Below, one piece after another: positions 44,840-55,830 of a stretch of 64,000 bases of DNA. How positions within the stretch are numbered: position 1 is the first letter of the stretch; each line of letters starts with the position of its first letter. A program made the position numbers and the translations under genes. Source of the stretch: Ceratothoa steindachneri (lineage: Eukaryota; Arthropoda; Malacostraca; Isopoda; Cymothoidae); the NCBI GenBank assembly GCA_963969495.1, contig OZ018324.1, forward strand, positions 41,754,609 through 41,818,608, given 5' to 3'. Under the pieces are notes generated by a model. The model was given only the letters and a program-made list of their open reading frames with translations. It made no database searches and was not told where the DNA came from.

Positions 44840-45780
44840 AAACTTACTCCTATGTCCAGGCTGCAGTCAGCTTTGGTTTTTCACAAGGTGTTTTCCTTGG
44901 TTAATTCTTCTTTTGTATATAATTTTTATTTATTCTTATTTATATCTGACGCTTCGGTTTGTCATTTAATATCTACACTGATGGCGCACAAATCTACTGC
45001 TCATTCTATATCACCTCGTTTGTGAGTACCTAATAATTCCTCTATCCGCTTTCAAGATAAGCTCCCACTGATTTTCTACAACTTTATGATACTTAACGAC
45101 ACTAAAATTGAGTCGTTCGGGTTGTTCAATCGTCTTTTGTTGCCGTTTTAAAGTTATAAACTTTTTTTCTGAAACATGGTGAGTGTTTCCTTTTCCAAGA
45201 CTGTTTAAAAAAACCGGCGTAGCTTTTGATACTTATAATTGCCTCAAAGCTCATATTTCTTGTGTCTGTAAATCTTCTATCTCTCTGTATCCTCCGATAT
45301 CATTGCCTTATTTACTCCTATATTTTCCATAAGACTTTCTAGACCGCTAACTATGCTTCATGTACATCCTTCCTTGACTACTGAAACTTCCTTTGGCCCG
45401 ATCCTCCCCTTCCATTTTCCGCCACAAAGCTCAAACCTGCTTTGTAACTCCGTTTCTCCAAGAAATAGCCCAGGTTCTATCCGGTTCCACATCCTTCTCA
45501 AGGGTTAAATAACGCTTCTCTTTCTTAGCCTGCCTTTAATCAACTTCCACTTCTTTTCTGCCATTTTATTCCATGTACTGTACTCCTATCGTGTATGATG
45601 CACCATGTCTTATCAATCTGCGTCCATAATACATGGAATAAACTGCCTGCCACTCTTTATATTCTCCCCTTCCTTACCTGGTGCTTCTAGAGCTCTACAA
45701 TCTCATTATTTCCATCAAGTCATCTCCTAGTACTAGAGTGTTGCTCTCAAATGCCTCAAGACTCACTAAAATGCAATATA
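44840..45780 (+). pseudogene. LINE reverse transcriptase remnant
   Basis: Heavily decayed. Near 45600-45680 one reads TWNKLPATLYILPF-like residues across a frame change (from the DNA at 45630-45665), matching the LINE C-terminal landmark W-N-x-L-P. Earlier, MSRLQSALVFHKVFSLVNSS at 44850 could be a worn RT block. Stops interrupt every 20-60 codons. The assignment rests mainly on the 3' landmark. Confidence 0.35.
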
Positions 45781-45789
45781 AATACATCA

Positions 45790-48120
45790 GTATAAGGATT
45801 ATTATAAACTCTAGCACATCCCTTCTAAGACAATGAAATTGTTGTTTAGGAAAATTGGTCTTATCAACAATATTGGACTTAGCAAAATGAATGTCTGATT
45901 TAATATATAAGTAAGTACATACTTGAAATTAAAAAGCTTCAGAAATTATATTTTCAATAAAATTATAAAAGGAAATTGATTTTTTTCATGATAAAGCTTT
46001 TATTTTATAAATAGTGATATGATTTTAGATATTGCATCGATTTTGTTCCAGTATTGAACATTAAAAAGGTGTTTTTCCATATATCTAAATATTACTTTTT
46101 TAAAGGGTAATATTTAATCTTGGCTGCTGGAAGGGGTCTGGCGCCTCCGATGGGGCTGGGCCAAAAAATGCCGTATTACTTATTGGATGATCTAATACTA
46201 CATGCTCCTATACGGAAAGAGAGGGGGCGAGGTTATGGAGTGTGATTTGCTCTGTGTAGGAAAATATTGGTCCGATATAAAATGAGTTTTTAAAGTAAAT
46301 GTCTAGGCGACCTTCAATTAGTTATGACTCATTCAACTCATTCAACTTGGTTTAAGATAGGATTTTAATGCACAAAAATGAAGGGGGGTCCAGCAAATGC
46401 TTCTTGGGGGGAGCAACAATAAAACCTCCTAGGGGTGAGATCCCTCTACTTGAAGAAACCCCTAGTATGTGGTTGAGGCTTTACAGAATAGGCCATTAAA
46501 AACTGGGAGATAATTGGGCATAAGCAAATAGCAAGGGGATACCCCGAGTAGACTGGTACACCTTGGATTCGAAGGAGAGCCACGCCCTCCCATTCCCCTG
46601 CCCCTGCCAGTCTCAAATTAGCTTGAAACTCCTTGGGCTCAAATTATCTCTATTTTAATCTTTTCCTTGTCACTTTAGTTAAAAGCCCCTATCGCTCAGT
46701 TCTATTTTTAGGGGGAAGATTTCCTGGCTATTCGTCGACCAGCTTTCGTCCATTCATCCATGGTCGTGGATGGAATGGGGGATATCACCCTTCCATCTTA
46801 GCTCAGGTTGGGCTGGTATCTTTTCACAAGCCTGCATTTTCCCTACTCTTTTCTTGTTATATGCTCCCTCCCTCCTTCCCCCTCATTATGATTTTACGCA
46901 GCCGCAAATGGATGTCAGGTGAGGGATGACCAACCTTGCTGCGGCTGACATTTGGAGGATTGTTCGACTTCCTAGATACAAAGCAGCAGTTTACCTTCAT
47001 GACCCCATGTCCGCAGGAATATCGGCGGCTATGCTTTTCGACACATTTTCACATCCTCTATCGTCAGCACATTCGTTCGAACTCTCCCCTTACAAAGTTT
47101 CAGCATGAGATGCCCTCGTTGGTATTTACCTTAAAATGCGAATAAAAATATAGAGCATACCCCCAACTGCTACAACATTAAAGAAAAAAAATACTCGTAA
47201 AAAGTGAATTAGCTACAAAGCGTGTAAGAACTCAGTAGTTCCAGAGCGGAGTAGAAAAAGTATCGGACCGGAAACAACTTGAGTGAATTCGTTCTTGTGA
47301 ATTCGGATGAGGGTGAAACTTTCAAAGGCGTGGTGTTAATCGCCTCTTATTAGATAAATAGAAAAAAAGGTTGGTGAAAGCTTCAAAGGCCTGGTGTTAC
47401 TTGCTTGCTTATTAGTTAGTTAGAAAAAAGAACAGAATACCAGGATAAAACCAACCTAGTTAATAAAATTTATTAGGATTCCTTTCGAACGAAGACTGAA
47501 CCTGATTCCATAGCCTTTGCCAGCGATCGTCTTGATCTTTGTGAATTTGATGTCAGAAGATTTAGTTTATGATTGGAAAGAGGCGGGAGGAGAATTTAAA
47601 TGCCAAGTATAAAACCTATATAGTTAAATTGGCCTCAGGGTAGGACAAGTTATCTCCGATAAACGATGTAAGTGGAAAATTAAAATCACCATTGTTTTAT
47701 ATCGGAGATACAGGGAATTCTTTTTTTACATGTTCTACATTTGAAGTTTAATAAAATCAAGAATAATTTTTTGATCATAATGAAACTTTCGGAGATTCTT
47801 GGTAAATGACTGATTAATTAATTTATTATTCTCTAAGTTATGCCAGTTTTAGTAAATCGGTCAATTTTTGCTAGAAATGGAAAATGTAAAAGGTTTTGTT
47901 AAAAAGGTGATTTTTGGAATGCTCGATTCTTAGCAAAACTTTCGCGAAAATTCTGAAGTAACAAATTTACTAGCATCCTAGTCATTTGTAGACTAATGAA
48001 GGAGAAAAATTTCTCTAGCAAAAATCATTTTTCAAACTGAAAACATGGAAGCTCCTTGAAACGAATGGATGAAAAAAATAATTGTTGAAAAATTCTTGAG
48101 ATGCAACTGTTCAGTGGTTT
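45790..48120. other. no recognised gene
   Basis: The frame 46633-46929 (98 codons) has no known motif and no support from the neighbouring frames. Around 46130-46600 the DNA is less AT-rich. A 61-bp tandem duplication lies at 47312-47428. Confidence 0.4.
47312..47428 (+). repeat. 61-bp imperfect tandem duplication
   Basis: GTGAAACTTTCAAAGGCGTG at 47312 and GTGAAAGCTTCAAAGGCCTG at 47373; both units go on with GTGTTA, CTTATTAG and a TAGAAAAAA end. Confidence 0.8.
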
Positions 48121-48129
48121 CAACATAAC

Positions 48130-49118
48130 GACGGATGAGACGTGAAGGAGTTCAAGATGTACCATAACGATGAGCGCTATGCAGACTAATTAAAACATTC
48201 AAAACACCGGTAATGTACAAGATGGATGAAAGGTGCGTCTTGGCAGAAAAGACGTAGAACATAAAATTGAAGAGTTGGGTCAAAACGTCCAACGGTCACC
48301 TCAGAAATCATTGAAAAGAAGATCAAAAGAGGTGGGATTGTCAAAAAGTGTAACATACAATGTAATGAAGAAAAAAAATGGAAACTTAAGCCATACAAGA
48401 TTCAGGTTATGCAAAAATTAGAAGACAACAATTTCGCAAACAGAAAATCGTATGACAAGGATTAGACGAAAATTTTGGAAAATTGATGTACCGCCCCTGA
48501 TAATGTCTGACGAAGCACACTTTCATCTCAGGGGGTACAATAATAAGAAGAGCAACATAATATGGGTAGAAAACAACCCAGGAGCTATACACAAGAAAAA
48601 GCTTCACCCTGCACAAGCCACTGTGTGGTGTGCGATAACACCTCAGAAGATCATTGGGCCGTATTTTTATGAGGATTAAAATGGAAATTCAGTCACTGTG
48701 AATGGCGAAAGATACCAATACATGCTTGAAGAATAATTTTTACCGAACTTTCAAATGCTTTGAAATAGACGACAACTGTTTTTACAGCAAGATGGTGCAA
48801 CATCACATACATCGAATGAAACAATACAGTTGTTAAGACGAAACTTCAGATAAAAAATCATTTCTCTAAACATTGAATTTAAGTGGTCTCCAAGATCTCC
48901 CGATCAAACACCTTTGGATTTATTTATGGGGATATTTAAAAGATCGTGCTTATCGTAATGATCCTATAAGTATCCAACAACTTAAAAATAACATCGCTGA
49001 AGAAATTAATAGCATTGATGAAGAACTTTTGAAAAAGGTGATGAGAGCAACTTCGTCACGAGTAAATAAATGTTATGAGAAGAATGGTCAGCATTTGAAA
49101 AGAAGAGTCTTCAAATAA
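48130..49118 (+). pseudogene. mariner-related transposase with D-D spacing of 41
   Basis: Cut-and-paste transposase traceable through several frames. Start of the readable part: KSWVKTSN and SPQKSLKRRSKEVGLSKSVT at about 48250-48360 (the helix-turn-helix tail). Open frame 48452-48679 carries the first catalytic block SDEAHFHLRGYNNKKSN, then ATVWCAITPQKIIGPYF. After a stop: NGERYQYMLEE. Near 48775-48800 the second block LQQDGATSHTSN, and near 48890-48930 WSPRSPDQTPLDLFMGI. Counting residues between the D of Q-Q-D and the D of P-L-D gives 41, not the 34 of mariner or Tc1. The open end 48873-49118 contains LWGYLKDRAYRNDPISIQQL and a C-terminal K-R-R-V-F-K. Terminal repeats were not found. Minus frames at 48186 and 48407 are shadows. 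Confidence 0.75.
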
Positions 49119-49119
49119 A

Positions 49120-50185
49120 TAAAAATTATTATGTTAATTATACAAAACTGATTATTAGTTTTATTTTTTTGTTAATTTTAAGCAAATAAAATGTTAAAAC
49201 AAAATTGGTTTTAATAGTCGATAAATATCTGAAAGTTCAGCGAAAAGTTTTAAAAATCATTGCTTCACTTAAACTGGCATTACTTCTACTAAAATAAATG
49301 AATCAATTAGCCATTCAAGGACAAAATACCTACAACTATTACCAATAACATCGAATAGTTTCATTATGATCACAAAATTAGTCTTGACTCTATTAAACTT
49401 CAAATGTAAGACATGTAAAAAGATATCCCTGTAATATGTCGAAGAAACATACATTCTAGCTGATGTTTTTCTTCGCTAACTCTGTGTTACTCGGAGAAAC
49501 ATAATTACCCCCAGGTTAGGATTATAAGTTCTAAATGTTTCCACGGATAACTGAACTAAACTTTGCGTCGATCAGCAAACAACATACAAACTTAAATCAA
49601 ATTGGAAAGGATCGTACCGGGTCTTCTCAAGTAATCCCCGAATAACTAGAAGCTAACGATTATTAGTGGTTCTAGAATCAATAAGAAGGTAAATGAGAGA
49701 TTAAAAATCGATAGACGGGTAGCAATAGCGTTCCGCATCTACCTAAATATCATGCAATAAGTCGTAAGGTACAAATAGATGTCTCATTAGCAACGTTCCC
49801 TTTAATCTTCCACAACCTCTATAACTATGCCGTCATGGGGCCGGGCCAACAAAATGGATCGTTAAATGAAAAGGCAAACAAGCATTGAGCGGAGTTTTTG
49901 ATGCTTTGAGCCAAATTCCTTTTGGTTGAGTAGCATTATATCTCTCATGTAGCTTCTCTTGCGCAAGTTTTCAATAAAAAACACGTTTGTCTAGAATATT
50001 TTATTTAAACTTCTAAGAAAATTCCAGCATAACTCTATACTGTTCCAACATTCATTTTCCTGATTATAGTTAAAGAGATTTGGTTAAGATGCGTTATGTC
50101 GACATCTAAGTTCAGATTAACATGTTTTTTTTTCTTTTGTATAATATTGCTCTCTATACTAATCATAACTTGTTTCTTATGCAAA
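49120..50185. other. AT-rich stretch without recognised genes
   Basis: No motif seen. Contains the word GGGGCCGGGCCAACAAAATG at about 49836, similar to GGGGCTGGGCCAAAAAATG at 46154, which hints at a further shared short repeat. Confidence 0.4.
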
Positions 50186-50189
50186 TGCG

Positions 50190-50728
50190 TAATAACAAAA
50201 TAAGTGTCTTTTTCGAAATAAGCCCCAAAGCAAATTAGGCGCTAGAGGCTATCGCGAGGTTAAAAGTAGGATAAAGTTAGGATAGGTTTGGTTAAGAGAG
50301 TGACTTTGTAAAAATGGACATACTCGTATTATGCGACTTTCATTAGCATCTTTGCGGTTGGCGCTGCATTGGCATGAATACAATTTCCATGTTGGATTGC
50401 GAAAAGTCAGTAAGAAGAATCAAAATTATCTCTTGAGACAATCATTTATATCATTCACGCAAGGTGCAAAGGGTTGACAGCAACTGTTCTTTTGCTTGTT
50501 TTTTGATAAATAGCTTAAAATGTTAGCAAAAGCCATAACTAGTTCTAAAAACATTGTGAGCGAAGTTTGCTCAGTTTTTTGATCCCAAACCTAACCTGAC
50601 CTCAGCTTACAGGCTGTACTCGTACTACGAGTCTCGAACGCCATAACCTAACCTTAAGCTCACGATAGCCTCTCGCGCCTAATTTACTGTCGGGCCTGTT
50701 CGGAAAAAGCCTCTTATTTTATTATTAT
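50190..50728. mobile_element. foldback element (MITE-like) with long inverted arms
   Basis: About 540 bp. Left arm, from about 50190: TAATAACAAAATAAGTGTCT, then CGAAATAAGCCCCAAAGC, then AAATTAGGCGCTAGAGGCTA and TCGCGAGGTTA to 50262 and, more loosely, to about 50290. Right arm, about 50585-50728, is the reverse complement with scattered mismatches (GATAGCCTCTCGCGCCTAAT, then CGGGCCTGTTCGG, then CTTATTTTATTATTA). No coding content. The arms are over 70 bp each. Its class is unknown; TA or TWA target sites are possible. Confidence 0.65.
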
Positions 50729-50729
50729 G

Positions 50730-51165
50730 AATTTACTTAATAAACGAGGTATGTATTAGTAAAGCGCGCAATTGTATACATATGAAAAAACTTCCTGCTC
50801 ATTTGAACTCAGGTGTCTAGATATAAAGTCTCTTAACGAGATATTCTTTTAACCAGTAGATAGTACAATTTTTAAAACAAACTAAGACAACTTGGATAAT
50901 TAAATAGTTTGTTATTCTATATAACAATAATATAATGTTAACTTGTATAAGTTTAAATCATGGTTATAACAAGTCAAGAATAGCTGATCAATGAATACAT
51001 TTAAGTTTAAGGCAAACCGTTTGGATGCTATTTTAGATGTTGTGAAAGATACAATTTTAGCTCTTATTACAACAATAATTATAAGATTGTCTAATGGCAC
51101 TATTCAAGCCAATTAGTCTTTCCAAAGCTCTCGTTTAATAACTTTAAAAATAAAGAGAAGATGAA
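50730..51165. other. AT-rich stretch without recognised genes
   Basis: No motif seen. Confidence 0.45.
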
Positions 51166-51169
51166 TGTA

Positions 51170-51440
51170 GGTGTTCTAGCCCCCCTTGAATGTACCAAGG
51201 GAAGAGGGTAAGCGTATAGAAGCGTTCCATATTCTTAGAGCAAATGCAGATGAACCGCTAATATCCATGCAAAAGAGACGTGTAACAGGAACAATCAGAA
51301 GGGGAGCATAGTGTAATTGCGGGCTTTTGTGTGGCTAGGGGGAGGGTTAGTGAGGAAGACAGATACGAGGGAAGTGTAACATTTCAGGGCTTATAAGTGA
51401 GCAGAAGGATATTAAAGGTTACTCTGTATTAAATGACATC
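51170..51440 (+). repeat. dispersed repeat, copy 1 (shared with 57.97 kb)
   Basis: Shares an ordered set of words with 57965-58210: CTTGAATGTAC at 51186 and at 57997, then a run of similar text including TTCCATATTCTTAGAGCAAA versus TTCCAGATCCTCAGGGCAAA, GGTTAGTGAGGA versus GGTCAGTGAGGA, and GGGCTTATAAGTGAGCAGAAG versus GGACTTATATGTAAGAAGAAG (last pair compared over its first 20 bases). No coding sense found. Confidence 0.5.
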
Positions 51441-51513
51441 TAGTGCAGATCGCGATGCAGGGAGTTGTTCGAAAGAAACCTCCCCTGCCGAGAAGAGACA
51501 AGGATATCTAAAT

Positions 51514-54120
51514 CAGTGTTTCTTAACCTGTGGGCAGGCCCCAAAGTGGATCATCACTAATTTCCAGGGGGCACGTGAGCCCTTAGGAAGAAAATAGCAA
51601 TTTCTCTAATTGAATTTCTTATGTAAAAATGTTCGTAAATAGCTTTAGTTTTTAACAGTCCACTTTAGTACACTATAGACAAATAGAGCTCTAAACATAT
51701 GAAGCAATACTCGGTAGGCTATGAAGTAGAGTCGTTGAGTGAGTAGACTACAATTTATACTCCAAGTCATCATTGATATTTCATATTTAATAATCATAAT
51801 CTTCTAACAAACCTAAGACTACGTTTCATGATAAATGTTGCATCGCTTTACACGTAAATTAAAATCACTATTATACGTGTTCCTTCCGCCTTCTGGAATA
51901 ATCTGGAATTGATCTGAATTTCCACTGCAAACATATAAAAACCGAGTTACACCCACAAACACTCTTACTCGCTTGCTTGCTTATGAGCTTGTTTTCAATA
52001 AGTCATGCTCGCTGACACTTGCAAGCAACTAAGAAAATATATTGTGTAATTCAAATCAGTGTTTGGTTGACTACATGTATGTTAAAACTCAGTTGTATAT
52101 TCCCTAAAAACAGTAACCAGCAGTAAGTTTGTTAGTGAATTAAGAACACGGATGTGTTGCACTCTTTGTTTTTCGCCAGTTCTGAATTCTGTTTGTATTT
52201 TATGAAAGGTTTGTGGTTTTTTAAATCATGTGGTGGTCTGTTAATGATATAGTGGTGTTTCTGATTTTGTATGATTGTGCCCACTTGAATTGTTTACGAA
52301 CTTTGCGATCATGGCTTTGTTATTGATCATTTTGTAGTGTTTATGAGCACGTGATGTTTATCTTACGTTACAAGTCCCTATGTTTTGTTGACAGATTTGC
52401 ATTGTCTACTGCACACTCCCCCAAAATTAATAAAGGCAAAGAAACAGCAGTATCTTGACGAATATATTCGATTTTATATTCGTGTCCCTTCAAAATGGTG
52501 AGACGTAGAAGTTCCTCAATCTGTGATATGTTACTAGAATCTGAAGAATAATGGAATGCTGCCCTCACGCTTAGAACACCACTTAAGGACAACGTAAACT
52601 GTTCTTGCAGAGAAGCCCAAGGTATTCTTTGAAACAAAAAGACTCACTGAAGCAAGCTAAGTTAGACGGTAGTGAGGCACGTCAGCAATAAACTTCGAAG
52701 GTTGTTGAGGTTTCTTTATGAGATCGCTATGTTGATTGCAAAGAGCAAGAACAACCATAACATCGGAGAAACTCATAAAACCAAGTTTAATCCCTGTAGC
52801 AGAACTTATTCTAGGGAACAATATTGAAAACAAGCTTTCGCAACTTTCACCGTCAAACGATACAGTCCTGTCGATGAATTGATTCAAGACTTCAAAGACC
52901 AGATTCTCGACCAAGTAAGATATTCTCATCTTGTTGCCTTTCAGTGCGCCAAAACGACTGACATCGCTCAATGTTATCAGCTACTGATGTATGCTCATTT
53001 CGTGTCAGGCAAGGGTGTAAAGGACTAAATGGTGTTATTTCACTCTATGGAAAGTTATATAACAACAAAAGATATTTTTCATTATGTATCAAACTTTATT
53101 CATGAAAACCAACTTTCGTGGGACTTGCTGGTATAACTTTTCACTAATATGCATAGCTTAATCACTGCATGGTCTGCAGTCTGTATGCATTAAAAGGGTA
53201 AAAAATAAAAAAAAGCAATCCTTTGTATGTATACTTTGCTTACTTCCTCGTAGTTATCAAGGTAGTCAACTTTATCAAAGCTGTAGATTTGAACACGCGT
53301 CTCCTTAAACTGTTGCGTAGTGATATAGAATCTAAACAGGAATCCTTGTTTTTTTTTACACAAACGTATTTGATTTTCAAAGGGAAACATCATTGGCCGG
53401 CTTTACAAGCTGCGAGAACAAGTAGCAATATTTTTAGATTTGCAGCAAAAGGAATATCTCCATGAAAAATTCCAGTCTGAAAGTTTTCAGCTATGTTTAG
53501 TTTAGCTCATGGATATTTTCAAAGCAATTAATGCTCTTAACCTTAAACTATAATAAAGAAACATTAACATTGTCACGTACCACGGTACCATTTAAAACTT
53601 CATGGCCAAATTAGACCTCTGTTATTGTCGAATTGAGCAGGGAAATACAGCCAATTTTAGTAACTTATATTCTGCTCTTATTCAGAGCAACCTTAGTTCT
53701 GAAGTTAATAAAAAAATACTCACCCATCTAACTGACTCGAAAATAGAATTAATGAGATACTTTCCACATCAGGATATTTGGATTCTAACTATGTTCGCAT
53801 CTAAGGTGTATTTCTAAAGCTGAATTTTCCACGATCGTTGCAATCTAAAAGCTCAATTAATTCCAATTTTTCTATTTAACTGAAACGTTCGGAGAAAGAG
53901 ACAGAATGCGCAATTCTCTCGGAGCTCATCATATTGAGTTTGTTAATACAAGATCTTCCAAGGTTACGATGCAAGCCATGGCTACCTTATCGACTTTTTT
54001 AAAAAAGTAGCTTCAGTTAAATTTTCTTCAGAGTGTGAATTCGACCCAATTTTTCGAAGAAGTAATCATAGAAGAGATTTTGAAGAGCTTGAATTGATCC
54101 TCACCAAGAAATTATAGGAT
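51514..54120 (+). mobile_element. hAT element of the ZBED/Charlie type, degenerate
   Basis: The left terminus is CAGTGTTTCTTAACCTGTGG at 51514, the classic hAT-Charlie type end. The transposase is traceable from about 52438 to at least 53800 on the plus strand. No right terminus was recognised before the RTE tail at 54145. Length about 2.6 kb, near the normal size of autonomous hAT elements. Confidence 0.7.
52438..53820 (+). pseudogene. hAT (ZBED-like) transposase, broken
   Basis: The BED zinc finger region is first: KKQQYLDEYIRFYI at 52438, then QSVICY, a stop, NGMLPSRLEHHLRT, keeping the C and H ligand positions, and AEKPKVFFETKRL at about 52609. After a gap comes EIAMLIAKSKNNHNIGETH (52715-52770), then the catalytic core start: VRYSHLVAFQCAKTTDIAQC and YQLLMYAHFVSGKG (52915-53015), with the usual D-E-S-T-D worn to A-K-T-T-D. 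Then IFHYVSNFIHENQLSWDLLV, a stop, and residues matching the C-T-D-G-A region. FIKAVDLNTRLLKLL (about 53275) and EQGNTANFSNLYSALIQ with NKKILTHLTDSKIELMRYFP (53602-53817, one open frame) follow. The dimerisation C-terminus is not readable. The minus frames at 52368-52637 and 52657-52971, though long, are shadows of this gene. Confidence 0.75.
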
Positions 54121-54144
54121 CCTCATCTTATCTTCGTTACTTAG

Positions 54145-54354
54145 CGACTGGGGTAGGGGGCAGGCCAGCACAACTTAGTGCCGGTCCCAAGCCAGGATAA
54201 ATAGGAAGGGCATCCGTCCCTAAAATCTCTGCCAAAACCTTATTGGATGAGTCTTTTACCGAATGGACTAAACAGAAATCTTTGAAACGACTCATTTACA
54301 ACGGCGAACCCGGGTAGGAAAAAGCCAAAGAGAAAAAGAAAAAGAAGTTGGTGT
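54145..54354 (+). mobile_element. RTE-type LINE 3' tail
   Basis: The text GGTCCCAAGCCAGGATAAAT (54184 on), GGAAGGGCATCCG, ATCTCTGCCAAAAC, and finally GGCGAACCCGGGTAGGAAAA followed by AGCCAAAGAGAAAAAGAAAA is the well-known 3' end shared by RTE/BovB-like LINEs of animals, with a GAA/AAG-rich terminal repeat. No coding part is attached. Confidence 0.6.
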
Positions 54355-54562
54355 TAAGATCAAATACAGAAACAGAGTGTATGCTGAAAAAAACATACTG
54401 TGTACTAAATATTTGGCATTCAACCACACATTAACGATCTAGTAGTTAAGAAGCAGCCTCTTGTATCTCAATAATTCATACTAAATAAACCGACTAAAAA
54501 AACTTTTTCTTTACGATTTGGGAGAAAAACCTATTTTGATATAAGGGAATCATGAAAGGAAA

Positions 54563-54595
54563 GAAACCATTTGCCTAGGAGGGGCAAATGGTTTC
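54563..54595. repeat. perfect 13-bp hairpin
   Basis: GAAACCATTTGCC (54563-54575) and GGCAAATGGTTTC (54583-54595) are exact inverted repeats with a 7-base loop TAGGAGG. Confidence 0.9.
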
Positions 54596-54908
54596 CATAA
54601 TGAAGATGGTATTGTGTTGGGGTGAAAAAAGCGAAAAATCGCAAACAAATCGTGCTACAAATGGAGAGAAGGGGAGCCCTAAAATAAATAGCAAACACAC
54701 TATTTTTTCCATATACCATTTTGAATTGCACTACTATGCTAGATAAGTTTAAAGATATTTACAAAAAAATGACAGATATTAACTTTAAAAACAAACTTCT
54801 TTGGTGCACTATCTTCAAACGAGCGAGCATTTAAAGATGGCGTCATAGAATAATTCTTGTTTTGCAGAATCAGATTAAAATATTGACTTTTCTTTAATTT
54901 TTTAAAGG

Positions 54909-55584
54909 GTGATAGACCTAAACCATTCTAGAATACTATTACATCTGTATGAAGAAGTATTAGAGAATTTAGTAGCCTTAAACACGTGCGCCCGTCTTAT
55001 TCAAAATTACCATATTTTTTTCAATCATTCACCTCCCGACTGTCAACCTATCTTCTATAGGCGTTTAGTTGATGATTCGATCGCCATTTTTCATAATGCA
55101 ACTCAAGCTGATTCTTTTGCATTTTCGAATACTGCGCATAAAAACCTAACTTATACGATAGAACGAGAACAAAATGAATCTCTGCCCTTCTTAGATTTGC
55201 TAATTTCTAAACAAATCACTTCTCTCTGTAGATATCCCACGTTTTCATTCCTTGTTGTAAACTTTTTCACCAAAACAGATATAAATTTCAAGCTTTCTTC
55301 CATTAAGACTCTTTTTATACAGAAGATACCATCTCTCTTCTACATTTTCTCTTTTGCACTCTGAAATTCAATTCTTAAAATCCTACTTCCTTAATAATTG
55401 TTTTCCATCCTTTTACGTCGACAAAGTACTTAAAATCTTTTTAGACACTCTCTATAAACCTAAATTTCCTTGTTTATATGTACCAAAAGATTTACGCTAC
55501 ATTATTTTACCAGACACGGGTAGTCTTAAAAGATTCTATCAATTAAACTTCACTGTTTCTCAAAAATCATTATTTTCACACTAA
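54909..55584 (+). pseudogene. Penelope-like reverse transcriptase, C-terminal part
   Basis: Frame 54909-55364 (151 codons) contains the catalytic box RRLVDDSIAIFHNATQADSF; the two aspartates are codons 55-56 of this frame (55071-55076). Then TYTIEREQNESLPFLDLLIS, the conserved PLE block E-x-E-x-x-x-x-L-P-F-L-D. After a frameshift at about 55355 the second frame (55354-55584) reads IQFLKSYFLNN, NCFPSFYVDKVLKIF and KFPCLYVPKDLRY, a tail typical of PLE RTs before the endonuclease. Upstream RT blocks are missing, so this is 5'-truncated, as most PLE copies are. Confidence 0.75.
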
Positions 55585-55589
55585 CTTTC

Positions 55590-55830
55590 GTGTATTTTTC
55601 ATTAATATGAGCACCATTGGTAGCACTTTTCCCACCAAAGATCTAACTCCTCTGGTTTTGCGCAATAGTGTTGTTAATTTATATAAATGTACAAGGTGTA
55701 TCCTTGTCCAATACATTAGTAGCTCTGTACGCATCCTTGTTATTAGGGTGTGTTCCCCCATGGGAATCAGCCTGAGAAAAAAAGAGCAATCAACCATTAG
55801 AGACCAATCGGTAAAATGAAATAGTAAAGT
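55590..55830 (+). pseudogene. GIY-YIG endonuclease domain of the PLE
   Basis: Open frame 55607-55819: KDLTPLVLRNSVVNLYKCTR, then CILVQYISSSVRILVIRVCS, then PMGISLRKKEQSTIRDQSVK. This aligns by position with the PLE pattern V-x-Y-x-C-x-x-C, Y-(I/V)-G-x-T-x-R-x-L-x-x-R-x-x-E-H, G-I-S-x-R and the end S-A-I-R-D-H. The Y-I-G motif is changed to Y-I-S, and the E-H pair to C-S, so the nuclease is inactive. Confidence 0.7.

Noticed and set aside
46633..46929. 98-codon plus frame
   Set aside because: No recognisable domain; hydrophobic and isolated.
52368..52971. Two long minus-strand frames (89 and 104 codons) that look like exons of a host gene
   Set aside because: The plus strand of the same DNA gives hAT transposase blocks in the correct order across stops; the minus frames are shadows.
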